Shown here piece after piece: positions 1 to 7,563 of a stretch of 64,000 nucleotides of DNA. The translations under genes and the position numbers were made by a program. This DNA is from Pullulanibacillus camelliae (GTDB taxonomy: Bacteria > Bacillota > Bacilli > Bacillales > Sporolactobacillaceae), in the NCBI RefSeq assembly GCF_014642655.1, contig NZ_BMIR01000010.1:62001-126000 (forward strand), in the 5' to 3' direction. How positions within the stretch are numbered: position 1 is the first letter of the stretch; each line of letters starts with the position of its first letter. Under the pieces are notes generated by a model, which was given only the letters and a program-made list of their open reading frames with translations, was not told the DNA's origin and ran no database searches.

Positions 1-2
1 AA

Positions 3-422
3 GATAAGCAAAAGGTTGAAGAGCTATTAAAGGCCTGTGGGGCGGTCTATATTCTTGAAGAAGAGCATATTGACATTTTCACTGGCATTGCTGGGAGTGG
101 TCCGGCTTATTTTTATTACCTCATTGAGCATATTGAAAAGGTTGGAGAAGCTGCAGGGCTAGACAAACAACTCGCGCGACAAATGGGGGCGCAAACGATC
201 CTAGGTGCAGCAAAAATGATCATGAAAAATGATGCGACACCTACGGAGCTCCGAGAAAAGGTCACATCCCCGAATGGCACAACCGCTAAAGGCTTAGAGG
301 CTTTAGCGGCCTATGGTGGAGGAAAGGCCATTCGTGAGGCTGTACTAAGTGCTACCAGACGCTCCAAGGAAATGAGTCTTCACTATGCACGACCTAAGAC
401 TAAGACAGTTGATCAGGATTAG
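3..422 (+). CDS. proC: Pyrroline-5-carboxylate reductase, C-terminal part (5' end outside window)
   Basis: This open frame runs in from the left edge, with its first whole codon at base 3, and encodes the last 139 residues. The enzyme reduces 1-pyrroline-5-carboxylate to proline with NAD(P)H in the cytosol. The GIAGSGPAYFYYL segment, the helix EHIEKVGEAAGL and the later stretch TSPNGTTAKGLEAL are typical of the dimerisation domain of ProC; the N-terminal Rossmann domain lies outside the window. A strong intrinsic terminator follows the stop directly, so this is the last gene of its transcript. It is called partial only because of the window edge; no damage is visible. Confidence 0.93.
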   Translation, partial: DKQKVEELLKACGAVYILEEEHIDIFTGIAGSGPAYFYYLIEHIEKVGEAAGLDKQLARQMGAQTILGAAKMIMKNDATPTELREKVTSPNGTTAKGLEALAAYGGGKAIREAVLSATRRSKEMSLHYARPKTKTVDQD

Positions 423-440
423 GCCATGCCTTGCCATTTT

Positions 441-468
441 GGGAAAGCCTTGAGGCTTTCCCTTTTTA
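441..468 (+). terminator. Intrinsic terminator of proC
   Basis: A perfect 9-bp stem (GGGAAAGCC / GGCTTTCCC) with a 4-base loop is followed by a T-run, 19 bases after the proC stop. Confidence 0.9.
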
Positions 469-578
469 TAATTTCTCATGTTTTCACGAACTCGTCACTC
501 TTTTCATTTATTTGAATACGCTTACTTGTTATAATGAAGGATAAGAAAATATTTACATATCGGAGGGGAGAGGATGTC

Positions 579-827
579 ATGACTTATTACATTGTCGCGT
601 TTGTTATTATTGGTGTCATCTCTTTAATAGGAACGATCTTTGCAGGCATACAAATTAACAAGTCGATGGGCAAACTGGATCAGGTGGGGGAGGAAGGGCA
701 AGAAGAGCTGTTGAAAAAGGACCATTTTAAAACACATTCCTCAAATTTGCGGGTGCTCACATGGATTTATGTTGTGGTATTCTTACTCGCTATCGTATTC
801 TTTTTGCTTTATCTTTTCTTAAAATAA
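579..827 (+). CDS. Small two-helix membrane protein of unknown function
   Basis: The gene encodes 82 residues if it starts at the ATG at 579, which follows the ribosome site GGAGGGGAG (562-570). The longer in-frame ATG at 534 has no such site. There are two hydrophobic segments, at about residues 3-23 (YYIVAFVIIGVISLIGTIF) and 59-80 near the C-terminus. A charged, probably cytosolic loop between them contains GKLDQVGEEGQEELLKKDH. No family was recognised with certainty. It stands alone between the proC terminator and cspB, so the neighbours suggest no role. The good ribosome site and the hydrophobic pattern make a real gene likely. Confidence 0.6.
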   Translation: MTYYIVAFVIIGVISLIGTIFAGIQINKSMGKLDQVGEEGQEELLKKDHFKTHSSNLRVLTWIYVVVFLLAIVFFLLYLFLK

Positions 828-963
828 GAGATTTTGCACGTTTAAATCATCTTTTAACATTAATTATTATGCGCGTTCATGTTTAAAACCTTTTTTTACT
901 GGTTATACTAAAAATGCTCATTTAAGATGAAATTTAGCTGTTTTAATGCTAGGAGGCAACAAA

Positions 964-1164
964 ATGGAACAAGGTAAAGTTAAATGGTTCAACAGTGAAA
1001 AAGGTTATGGATTTATTGAACGTGAAGATGGTGAGGATGTCTTTGTTCACTTTTCAGCTATCGAAGGTGAAGGGTTCAAATCGTTAGATGAGGGTCAAGA
1101 AGTGACCTTTGATATAGAAGAGGGAGAACGTGGACCACAAGCTGCTAATGTTCGAAAAGTATAA
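964..1164 (+). CDS. cspB: Cold-shock protein of the CspA/CspB family
   Basis: This 66-residue single-stranded nucleic-acid-binding protein consists of one cold-shock (OB-fold) domain. It acts as an RNA chaperone in the cytosol. The RNP1 motif KGYGFIE (residues 13-19) and RNP2 motif VFVHF (26-30) are intact, and the length is standard. The ATG at 964 is chosen because AGGAGG lies 7 bases upstream; the longer frame from 946 would include that site. The leader from about 830 is AT-rich, as is usual for cold-inducible csp transcripts, but no defined cold box could be assigned. A terminator follows the stop. Confidence 0.95.
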   Translation: MEQGKVKWFNSEKGYGFIEREDGEDVFVHFSAIEGEGFKSLDEGQEVTFDIEEGERGPQAANVRKV

Positions 1165-1182
1165 TCCATAGATAAGAACGGG

Positions 1183-1212
1183 CAGATCCTAATTTTTAGG
1201 GTCTGTTTTTTT
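1183..1212 (+). terminator. Intrinsic terminator of cspB
   Basis: The stem CAGATCCTAA / TTTAGGGTCTG (one G-T pair) is followed by seven T residues, 18 bases after the cspB stop. Confidence 0.85.
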
Positions 1213-1222
1213 AAAGGATTGG

Positions 1223-1622
1223 AAAGTATAAAATTTCTGATCATGAGGACGGTGCGCGATTCCGCTTCAGAACACTCGCTTTCCGCATGCTGACACGATG
1301 TGAGTAGGGTCGGCGTTGTCACAGGACGTGACGTTTTTAGCCGATCGTCAAATAGAGTGCCTCAGCTAATTTGGGATTGGCTATTTGTTTCCCAAGTATT
1401 TATGACTACAAGACCTCTGTTCCTGCATCTACTCGGATTACTTCGTGGTCTGGCTTCCTCGGAACAATTCGAAGTGAATTCGTGGAGTAACGCTGGTTGC
1501 TGTCCCGAAGGAGCCAGAGCGTATTCTGCTCTAATCCACTTGATACTGACGAAGTATTTTGATAAAAAATTTTTAATGTCCAACTGAATAAGGACCGGGC
1601 ATGCTTTTCGCCCGGTTTTTCT
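1223..1622 (+). repeat. Dispersed repeat family B, copy 1, interrupted by segment D
   Basis: The left part (1223-1290) and right part (about 1515-1622) match the ends of the B copies at 11175-11466 and 54713-55027. The left end carries ATAAAATTTCTG, TGAGGACGGTGCGCGATTCCGC and CTCGCTTTCCGC; the right end carries AGGACCGGGCATGC and GCCCGGTTTTTCTTAATA. The right end is itself an intrinsic terminator (stem 1594-1600 / 1610-1616). Between the two parts lies segment D, listed separately. Open frames here are short, unsupported by ribosome sites, and judged non-coding. Confidence 0.75.
1275..1490 (+). repeat. Segment D, copy 1 (inside a B element)
   Basis: This segment matches the reverse complement of 37126-37405. 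Shared landmarks in the same order are CTCGCTTTCC, GTAGGGTCGGC, GTTGTCACA, TGACGTTTTTAG, CGATCGTC, AAGTATTTAT, CTGTTCCTGCATCTAC, CTCGGAACA and TCGAAGT. The two copies sit in different host repeats (B here, C at 37 kb) and in opposite orientations. That pattern suggests either a small mobile insertion or a long variant of the shared repeat core. Confidence 0.6.
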
Positions 1623-1782
1623 TAATACTCTCAGAATGTATAATTTCGCTGACGCCCTCAAGGAAGAGAGTATAAGTGTCACTTTGGCTTTCGCCTTCTA
1701 AGGCTTGCGGGCACCCTAAGTGGGGGATTTGCAAAAATCACATCAGGAGTACCAGCGAAGGGGTGCAAGCCAAGTTTTCTAA
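1623..1782 (+). repeat. Dispersed structured repeat family A, copy 1
   Basis: About 160 bp lies directly against the end of the preceding B element. The 5' domain is closed by ATACTCTC / GAGAGTAT. The 3' domain is closed by GGCTT / AAGCC and GCACCC / GGGTGC, with an inner hairpin built on ATTTGC and ATCACA-type arms. The element ends in AAGTTTTCTAA, as in the other copies. Confidence 0.75.
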
Positions 1783-1943
1783 TACCATCGGAAGTAACTT
1801 CGCGGGAACTCTCAAAAGAAGAGAGTATAAGAGCAGTTTTGACTTTCACCATCTAAAGCTTGACGACCACATAAGTGTGTGATTTGTTTGCAATATCGCA
1901 TCAGGAATACCTTGCGGAGTAGTGCAAGCTAGCTTTCCTTAAT
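1783..1943 (+). repeat. Dispersed structured repeat family A, copy 2 (degenerate, in tandem with copy 1)
   Basis: The order of landmarks is the same as in copy 1 but more diverged: ACTCTC / GAGAGTATAAG, AAGCTTGACG, AAGTGTGTGATTTG, CGCATCAGGAATACC, GTGCAAGCT and TTTCCTTAA. Its position directly after copy 1 makes the pair a head-to-tail tandem of unequal age. Confidence 0.6.
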
Positions 1944-2092
1944 TTTTTTAAAAGACACGACTAGCATAGTCCTTGACATTGAGTATACTCCATGTCATAT
2001 CGTTATATCTCAAGGAGAAGATGTGGAGTTGCCTTATGTCATTTGTAACCTTCACTTCTTTCTCTTAAAAAATATTTAAGGAGAGTTGAAGA

Positions 2093-2671
2093 ATGAATAA
2101 ACAAAATAATGGAGCGCAGTCCGTAGTTGACAATCGTAAAGGTTTACCGGTTGATAAACCTAGTCTTGGGCGTGTAGCGATGCTTACGACTGATCAGGTT
2201 GAAGATATTGAGTTTTTCTATCCTTATTATCGGTTTATTGAAGAAGGATATGAGGTGGATGTAATTACACCTAAAGGTGGCGTACTTAAGGCCTATCGTG
2301 AGATGGAATTGAAGTCGACCATGGCTCTCATTGATGCAAACCCACTGGACTATAAGCTTCTTTTTATTCCTGGAGGGCTTGCGCCTACAGCGTTGAAAGA
2401 AATCGCAGAAGCTGTTTCATTTGTTAAGTCCTACGCCGAGCAGGGCAATCTTATTGGTGCCGTTTGCCATGGTCCTCAACTTTTGGCCACAGCGGGCTTG
2501 ATTAAGGGACGAAAAATGACCTCTTGGCATGAGGTGGCAAATGAGATTCGCGAGGCAGGAGCAACCTATTTAGATGAACCTCTTGTAGAGGATGGACAAT
2601 ACATCACTGCCCGTAAACCTGGAGATCTGCCAATAGAGATGTCAAGAATCATTGAGCGGTTATCCAATTAA
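2093..2671 (+). CDS. DJ-1/PfpI family protein (putative stress protein, glutamine-amidotransferase-like fold)
   Basis: This 192-residue cytosolic protein belongs to the DJ-1/PfpI superfamily, whose members act as proteases, glyoxalases or protein deglycases. The nucleophile elbow AVCHGP carries Cys125 followed by His126, and the acidic partner is in the segment EDIEFFYP (about residues 37-44). The first 25 residues are a polar extension beyond the usual start of the fold. AAGGAGAG lies just before the ATG. The activity cannot be told from sequence; a general stress protein like Bacillus YfkM is the best guess. It is a single gene with its own terminator, downstream of tandem A repeats. Confidence 0.85.
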   Translation: MNKQNNGAQSVVDNRKGLPVDKPSLGRVAMLTTDQVEDIEFFYPYYRFIEEGYEVDVITPKGGVLKAYREMELKSTMALIDANPLDYKLLFIPGGLAPTALKEIAEAVSFVKSYAEQGNLIGAVCHGPQLLATAGLIKGRKMTSWHEVANEIREAGATYLDEPLVEDGQYITARKPGDLPIEMSRIIERLSN

Positions 2672-2712
2672 AAGACTTGTTATTAAAAATGACCATTTTC
2701 AAGGATTCTAAG

Positions 2713-2754
2713 AGCATCTGTCAGAGGATTACCTCCTCTCACAGATGCTTTTTA
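2713..2754 (+). terminator. Intrinsic terminator of the DJ-1/PfpI gene
   Basis: The stem AGCATCTGT ... ACAGATGCT has an inner GAGG / CCTC extension and is followed by five T residues, 42 bases past the stop. Confidence 0.9.
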
Positions 2755-2867
2755 AAGTCTTGATAATGATTATATGGTAATGGGCTGATCTATTAGTTGT
2801 GAAAATCATGGTCTACAGAAAGCCTTTCATAATCACTCTTTGTAAAGGGTCTGGCTGTCAATAGGAA

Positions 2868-3050
2868 AAACTACCAGCTACTTGAGGGGAAGCAGCGCGC
2901 TTTCCGCGGGGCCTTAGCGATGGCCCGCTTCCCACAGGACTTTCGTATCTCAGCGTGAGTCAGCGAGATTCGGGAACACAAGATTTTAGAGTGTTCCGAA
3001 TCTCTATTCCAATCCGCTGGATGACGATGTGCATGTTTAGCTTTCAATAG
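2868..3050 (+). repeat. Dispersed repeat family B, copy 2 (diverged)
   Basis: The copy contains GCGCTTTCCGCGGGG, CCCGCTTCCCACAGGACTTTCG, GTGAGTCAGCG and the hairpin segment GGAACACAAGATTTTAGAG with GTGTTCCGAATCTC. All are shared in order with the B copies at 11 kb and 53-55 kb. The 5' end and the terminal hairpin are lost. Together with the terminator above it fills the gap between the DJ-1 gene and the amidase gene. Confidence 0.6.
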
Positions 3051-3090
3051 TTTTCAGTGGCCTCATAGAGGGACAACCAAAGTCAGGGAC

Positions 3091-4497
3091 TTAATTTGAA
3101 AAGTATTGCATGAGCCCTTGATAGATACCTTGAGCAACTTGCTCTCTATAAGCACTTTGTTCCACATGGAGTTCTTCTTTTGTATTAGATAGAAAGCCGA
3201 GCTCAATCAGTGTACTGGGTTGACTATTATTGCGCAATACCGATAAATCCCCATATTGTACATGGCGATCCACAAGCCCTGTGGATTTAATGAGCTGTGA
3301 TTGAAGATCGGCGGCAAGTGATTGATCCCTGGATGGATTGTAATAAAAGCCGACAATCCCATGGGCAGAGTGATCCGACGAATAGTTATAATGTAAGCTA
3401 ATGAACGCATCTGCCTGCTCTTTTCTAGAGAGATTTGCCCGCTCTTCTAATGGAATAAATGTATCGGAAGTCCGAGTCAGAATGACATGTGCGCCAGCCT
3501 TTTCGAGCTTTTTAGCCACGATTTTCGCTGTTTCCAGTGTCAACTGTTTTTCATGAACATGATTTAAGCTTGTTGTTCCATTATCCTTGCCGCCGTGTCC
3601 TGGATCAAGGACAATGATCTTATTTTTCAGAGGCGCCGCTGCAGTTGCTTTGTCTTTTGTCTTAGAAGCAGCATGCTGCGTTTTTGTTTTAGTGGTTTGG
3701 TGTGTAGCTGCTGTTGACGTTTGTGTCTTAGCTGTTACATGCTCTGCTTTCTTGGGTTGTGCTTGCGTTTGACTTTGTTTGGTTAGATATTGCATGGATA
3801 CCCAACCTTGAGCTGATTTCCCCCAGCCGTTGGTCTGCTCATTTATCGTGATCGTCTGTCCTTCTTTCAGCTTCCCTACAATCTTTGCAGAAAGAGCAGG
3901 CTGCTCACGGATGTTAAGGATCGGTGCTGAAACCTTGGCCTGAACATTTTCTGTCTGACCAGGCTGTGTCTGTGAATCGGATTGGGTGTGTTCTTGTTGA
4001 ACCAGCCAGGATGCCACCCAACCGGTTGCACTATTCAATTGGATTTTTAATAGTTTGTTAGCTTCTCCAAGCAGTGAATAGCTTTGATCAGGGTTGATAT
4101 GGTCGATGATGCTTGAATTAATATTGGCTTGCTGATGGACATTAAGGCCTTTAACCTTAGAGGTCACAGCTGTTCCGTGTGTGGGCGCTGACTGATCAGC
4201 GACGAGCCAATGAGCGACCCAGCCCACTTGATGGTCACCCCATTCGATTTTATCCCAGTCTTTAGTTGATTCTAGTACAGACAAGCTATCCCCTTTATGC
4301 ACTTTTCCAAGCACAGGATATTGTGTGCCAGCATCCGACCTGATATTTAATGTTGGCGCCGTAACGGTGACACGCTCTACCTCCTGAGCCTTTGTGGTAT
4401 GAGTAAAGCCCGTGATGATCATGATGACAATCATGCAAAGTATGAAAAATCCAATGAGTGTTGTTAAATGCTGTTTATATAGAGTCAATGTTTTCAA
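3091..4497 (-). CDS. N-acetylmuramoyl-L-alanine amidase with three SH3b domains
   Basis: This secreted or membrane-anchored cell-wall hydrolase cleaves the amide bond between muramic acid and the stem peptide. It has 468 residues from a TTG start at 4497; GGGGAGG (4507-4513) is 9 bases upstream, whereas the longer frame's TTG lies inside that site. Domains in order: one N-terminal hydrophobic segment (about residues 12-30), three bacterial SH3 repeats (about 42-100, 112-168 and 187-240), a Thr/Lys/Gln-rich linker (about 240-290), then an Amidase_3 domain. The zinc and catalytic residues are present: His301 in DPGHGGKD, Glu316 in HEKQLTLE, His369 in SLHYN and Glu432 in IELGF. The architecture resembles Bacillus YrvJ. 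It is a single gene. Confidence 0.9.
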   Translation of the reverse strand: MKTLTLYKQHLTTLIGFFILCMIVIMIITGFTHTTKAQEVERVTVTAPTLNIRSDAGTQYPVLGKVHKGDSLSVLESTKDWDKIEWGDHQVGWVAHWLVADQSAPTHGTAVTSKVKGLNVHQQANINSSIIDHINPDQSYSLLGEANKLLKIQLNSATGWVASWLVQQEHTQSDSQTQPGQTENVQAKVSAPILNIREQPALSAKIVGKLKEGQTITINEQTNGWGKSAQGWVSMQYLTKQSQTQAQPKKAEHVTAKTQTSTAATHQTTKTKTQHAASKTKDKATAAAPLKNKIIVLDPGHGGKDNGTTSLNHVHEKQLTLETAKIVAKKLEKAGAHVILTRTSDTFIPLEERANLSRKEQADAFISLHYNYSSDHSAHGIVGFYYNPSRDQSLAADLQSQLIKSTGLVDRHVQYGDLSVLRNNSQPSTLIELGFLSNTKEELHVEQSAYREQVAQGIYQGLMQYFSN

Positions 4498-4639
4498 TTC
4501 TATTAACCTCCCCAATAGTCTTTAAGAGCAGTGTTAACAGAAATCTAGTAAAATATAATCCTATTTTTATAAAAATAATAAAAAGAGGCTGAACAAAGCT
4601 AAAAGAGATAACCCTCATACAGAGCAATAAGATTTTTTA

Positions 4640-4830
4640 AAACAGAAGCGTAGTCAAAATACGGAGACTCCTATGGGAAGTTGGCGATCGGTATGACCTC
4701 GCAGGGCGCAGCGCAAAGAGGTTGATCACTCCCCCGCGTTTTGACGGAGCGCTTCATGATTCACTCAAAAAAGTCGAACGCATGCCTTCTAAAGTGTGCA
4801 TGCGTTCGACTTCACTATGAGCTAAATACC
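4640..4830 (-). repeat. Dispersed repeat family C, copy 1, including the ktrB terminator
   Basis: The copy contains GTAGTCAAAATACGGAGACT, a core whose reverse complement resembles the B core (GCGGGGGAGTG, TACCGATC), then TTTGACGGAGCGCTTCATGATT and a long hairpin. The same order occurs at 37078-37500 with segment D inside. It occupies most of the gap between the amidase and ktrB genes. Confidence 0.65.
4767..4810 (-). terminator. Intrinsic terminator of ktrB, part of a family C repeat
   Basis: There is a perfect 13-bp stem, GTCGAACGCATGC (4773-4785) with GCATGCGTTCGAC (4798-4810). On the minus strand it is followed by six T residues (4772-4767). It begins 32 bases beyond the ktrB stop. Confidence 0.9.
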
Positions 4831-4841
4831 CAGCCCAAATA

Positions 4842-6167
4842 TCAGCCTGTTAAAATATTTTCTTTTGGATGACGGATGAGCGTGGTTTGCTGGCGTGAGA
4901 AGGAGAAGGCTAGGGTCAATGGCCCAAGCTTACCAATGAGCATGACAAAGATAATAACAATTCGTCCAAGAAGCGACAAGTGCGGCGTCAGTCCCATGGT
5001 TGCACCCGTTGTGCCAAAGGCAGAGACAGCTTCAAACATGATCTCAAGAAGTGGGGCCTTTTCTGTAATATCTAAAATAAAAATGGCAATAAAGATGACA
5101 CTACAGGATAAGAAGGTGATGGCTAATGCACGCACAATGGTTGATTGTGGAATCGTTCGTTTAAAGATAACCACATCTGATTTTCCTCTAAGGAAGTAAA
5201 TGACGCAAAGAAGCATGGTTACAAATGTCGTTAATTTGATCCCGCCACCTGTTGAGCCGCTCCCTGCGCCAATAAACATGAGAAGGCACATGAGAAATAA
5301 AGTAGGATGATGTAAGCTTCCAACATCAACTGTACTAAATCCAGCTGTTCTAGGCATGGTGCCTTGAAAATAAGCGGCCCATAATTTGTCATGAAACGAT
5401 AGTGGCCCAAGCGTATGTGGATTAGAATATTCCAGGATAAATACTGCTATGACTGAAATCAAGTTAATAGCTAACGTTCCAACAAGCATCACTTTGGATT
5501 GCAAGGTTAGCTGTTTAAAATGCTTTTTAGTCCAAATATCGATCAGAACAGTAAAGCCAATCCCTCCGATCATGAACAGGAAGGTGATGACGATATTGAC
5601 AGTGGGATCACCAGCATAGCGGTTGAGACTATCGGACCATGTTGAAAATCCAGCATTATTAAAGGAAGAAACTGAATGAAATAATGCTTGATAGAAGCCC
5701 CTTAGCCATCCCATTTCTGGTCCCCACCGCAATGTAAGAAAGAAGGTACCAATCAGCTCTGTGATAATGGAATAAAGAAGCAAGCGTTTGGCGAGATAGA
5801 TGATGCCGCCAATTTCAGTTTGATTCATCGATTGTTGCATTAAAATCCGCTCTTTAAGGCCGATCTTTCTCCCCAATAGCATAAAAAAGAACATAGCAAA
5901 AGTCATGATTCCGAGACCGCCAATTTGGATTAATAACAGGATCACTAGCTGTCCAAATAAGGTAAACGTTTGTCCTGTATCAACTACAGAAAGTCCAGTT
6001 ATCGTCATCGCAGAGGTTGCAGTAAATAGAGCGTTCAAGAAAGATAGACTATGAGTTGTTGAAAATGGCACTGCCAATAAAAGGGCTCCAATGATTATGA
6101 TGACGATATAGACAAGCACAATGATTTGCGGTGGACTGAGATTCACAACCTTAAAACGGTCAAACAA
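4842..6167 (-). CDS. ktrB: Potassium uptake protein KtrB (TrkH/KtrB family)
   Basis: This is the ion-translocating subunit of a Ktr potassium (sodium-coupled) uptake system in the cytoplasmic membrane. It has about 441 residues and many hydrophobic segments. The four pore-loop repeats are visible: TITGLSVVDTG, SSFNNAGFS, PRTAGFSTVD and SAFGTTGATMGLT, plus GSGSTGGGIK before the third gate region. The TTG at 6167 is preferred because GAAGGTG (6174-6180) lies 6 bases upstream; a GTG at 6176 lies inside that site but cannot be excluded. The regulatory partner KtrA is not in the window, so it must be encoded elsewhere or the protein works without it. No c-di-AMP riboswitch was seen upstream. Confidence 0.92.
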   Translation of the reverse strand: MFDRFKVVNLSPPQIIVLVYIVIIIIGALLLAVPFSTTHSLSFLNALFTATSAMTITGLSVVDTGQTFTLFGQLVILLLIQIGGLGIMTFAMFFFMLLGRKIGLKERILMQQSMNQTEIGGIIYLAKRLLLYSIITELIGTFFLTLRWGPEMGWLRGFYQALFHSVSSFNNAGFSTWSDSLNRYAGDPTVNIVITFLFMIGGIGFTVLIDIWTKKHFKQLTLQSKVMLVGTLAINLISVIAVFILEYSNPHTLGPLSFHDKLWAAYFQGTMPRTAGFSTVDVGSLHHPTLFLMCLLMFIGAGSGSTGGGIKLTTFVTMLLCVIYFLRGKSDVVIFKRTIPQSTIVRALAITFLSCSVIFIAIFILDITEKAPLLEIMFEAVSAFGTTGATMGLTPHLSLLGRIVIIFVMLIGKLGPLTLAFSFSRQQTTLIRHPKENILTG

Positions 6168-6435
6168 AATATACACCTTCTTAATCTTCTATAAAAGTGA
6201 ACAGAGACATAGACCCATAGATTGAGTAGTAGCAGAGGGAATGTGACAAGTTATTTCACACAACCTTATGTTTAAGACTTACCTAAAAGGATGGTTGGCA
6301 TACATCCTATAGAAGGACAAGCGCTTAGATAGCAATATGGTACCCTTATCGAGGATTTTTGTAAAGAAGGATTTCGAAGAGGAAATAGAGAAGGTAAAGA
6401 CATAGACGAAATAGATTAGAAGGAAGTGCAAGAGC

Positions 6436-6909
6436 ATGGACTACGTATTTAAGCGCATGACGCAAAAGGAAGCAGAAGAAATCGCTTATCATTGGCATTA
6501 TGATGGTCCCTATTCTTTTTATGATATGGAAGCCGACCCTGAGGATATGGAGGAATTTCTTGATCCAGTTAGAAGAGGAGAGACTACTTATTCGGTTTAT
6601 GATAGGGACAAGCTTGTTGGTTTTTTTAGCTTTACATCCCATGGAGAGCATGTCGTTGAAATGGGATTGGGGATGCATCCCCTTTTGACCGGACAGGGAA
6701 GAGGCCTTGCTTTTATTCAATCGGGGCTTGCCTTCGTGAAGGAGCGTTTGTGCTCTAATACGATTCGCCTAGCTGTCGCAACCTTTAATAAACGAGCCAT
6801 TAAAGTTTATAAAAGGGCTGGTTTTATATCGATTGAAACGTATTTACAAGAGACCAACGGGGATCGGTATGAATTTGTTCGCATGACTTATCAAGGGGAT
6901 CAAGGGTAA
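6436..6909 (+). CDS. GNAT family N-acetyltransferase
   Basis: This 157-residue cytosolic protein has the GNAT fold and transfers an acetyl group from acetyl-CoA to an unknown amine. The acetyl-CoA loop is in GLGMHPLLTGQGRG (about residues 76-89), and the C-terminal NKRAIKVYKRAGF segment is the usual second half of the domain. AAGGAAG upstream of the ATG serves as ribosome site. The substrate is unknown. It lies alone between ktrB (divergent) and a long gap. Confidence 0.85.
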   Translation: MDYVFKRMTQKEAEEIAYHWHYDGPYSFYDMEADPEDMEEFLDPVRRGETTYSVYDRDKLVGFFSFTSHGEHVVEMGLGMHPLLTGQGRGLAFIQSGLAFVKERLCSNTIRLAVATFNKRAIKVYKRAGFISIETYLQETNGDRYEFVRMTYQGDQG

Positions 6910-7058
6910 TTGGCAGGACTGAGTCTTGTCGAATCCTAAAGCTTGTGTGTGAAAACGAAGGAACATGATGAAAGAACGGTTGATTTACAGCCAAAAAACA
7001 AACATAATCAAAGAATACTTTGAATAACCTATTATTATAATAAAAAATACTAACATTT

Positions 7059-7107
7059 AACTTATCACCAACGCATGAGTATTTCTGGACGATGATAAGT
7101 TTTTTTA
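7059..7107 (+). terminator. Terminator-like hairpin after the GNAT gene
   Basis: The stem AACTTATCA (7059-7067) pairs with TGATAAGTT (7093-7101) across a 25-base loop and is followed by a run of T. It lies 150 bases past the acetyltransferase stop. The large loop makes it less typical. Confidence 0.55.
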
Positions 7108-7138
7108 ATACTTTAGGAAGTTTTTTAGTTGATTAAAG

Positions 7139-7255
7139 CAAAGAGTAAATCAAATCTTGGCTGCAGCCACCAAGGTTTGCTGGCACCCTTAAATAGGTGA
7201 TTTAAAAATCACATGAGGAGGGCCAAGCAAAGTGGTGAAAGCTAAGGTTTTCTAA
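7139..7255 (+). repeat. Dispersed structured repeat family A, copy 3 (degenerate)
   Basis: The copy contains AAGGTTTGCTGGCACCC, a GTGATTTAAAAATCAC hairpin, ATGAGGAG, AGTGGTG, AAGCTAAGG and TTTTCTAATA in family order. The 5' domain is largely lost. Confidence 0.55.
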
Positions 7256-7321
7256 TACGCATTTTTATGGCAATGCGTTTCTAATATAACGGATGGAAAT
7301 TATTTGAAATGAGGGGAAGCG

Positions 7322-7399
7322 ATGAACTGGACGATTATTATTATCTGTATTGTTTGCCTTCTTATTGTTCTTTTTATTGACATTAGGAAGAAGCTTTAA
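7322..7399 (+). CDS. Possible 25-residue single-helix membrane peptide
   Basis: ATG at 7322 follows GAGGGG at a spacing of 6. The frame encodes MNWT, a run rich in Ile, Cys, Leu and Val, and ends DIRKKL. This is one membrane helix with a short positively charged tail. That shape fits type I toxin peptides and regulatory membrane micropeptides, but none was recognised. It begins 66 bases after a family A repeat. No clear terminator follows. Small size makes chance possible; the ribosome site and the hydrophobic-then-basic pattern argue for a real gene. Confidence 0.4.
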   Translation: MNWTIIIICIVCLLIVLFIDIRKKL

Positions 7400-7512
7400 A
7401 ACCAAATCTATGATGCGACTTGCTTTACAGCGGGTGTTAAATGCTCATAAATTGGCTTAAAGTCATCTTGGTTGACAATACGGGTTTTGCTTTTTATACT
7501 AAATGCAACTTC

Positions 7513-7537
7513 TCCTGTAACTTTAATTGTTACAGGA
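7513..7537 (+). promoter_or_regulatory. Perfect inverted repeat upstream of the CatE-like gene
   Basis: TCCTGTAAC and GTTACAGGA are separated by 7 bases and end 26 bases before the start codon. This could be an operator, for example for a MarR-type repressor of aromatic or stress genes, or an mRNA hairpin near the ribosome site. There is no T-run, so it is not a terminator. Confidence 0.45.
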
Positions 7538-7563
7538 TATTAGCTATAGAGGAGACTGCATAG

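Noticed and set aside
1300-1587. A 95-codon plus-strand frame (and overlapping minus-strand frames) between cspB and the DJ-1 gene
   Set aside because: It lies wholly inside repeats B, D and A, has no ribosome site, and the second copy of the segment at 37 kb does not preserve the frame.
1223-1943. Insertion sequence remnant in the large gap at 1.2-1.9 kb
   Set aside because: No transposase fragment or terminal inverted repeats typical of insertion sequences could be identified; the content is explained by the dispersed non-coding repeats.
2021-2068. A 15-codon frame after AAGGAGA that could be a leader peptide before the DJ-1 gene
   Set aside because: The ribosome site is too close to the ATG, and the peptide has no run of codons that would suggest attenuation.
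6168-6345. Possible c-di-AMP (ydaO-type) riboswitch upstream of ktrB
   Set aside because: The conserved blocks of that riboswitch could not be found in the short leader.
6346-6720. A 124-codon minus-strand frame opposite the GNAT gene at 6.4 kb
   Set aside because: It is antisense to a clear GNAT coding sequence and shows no family features of its own.
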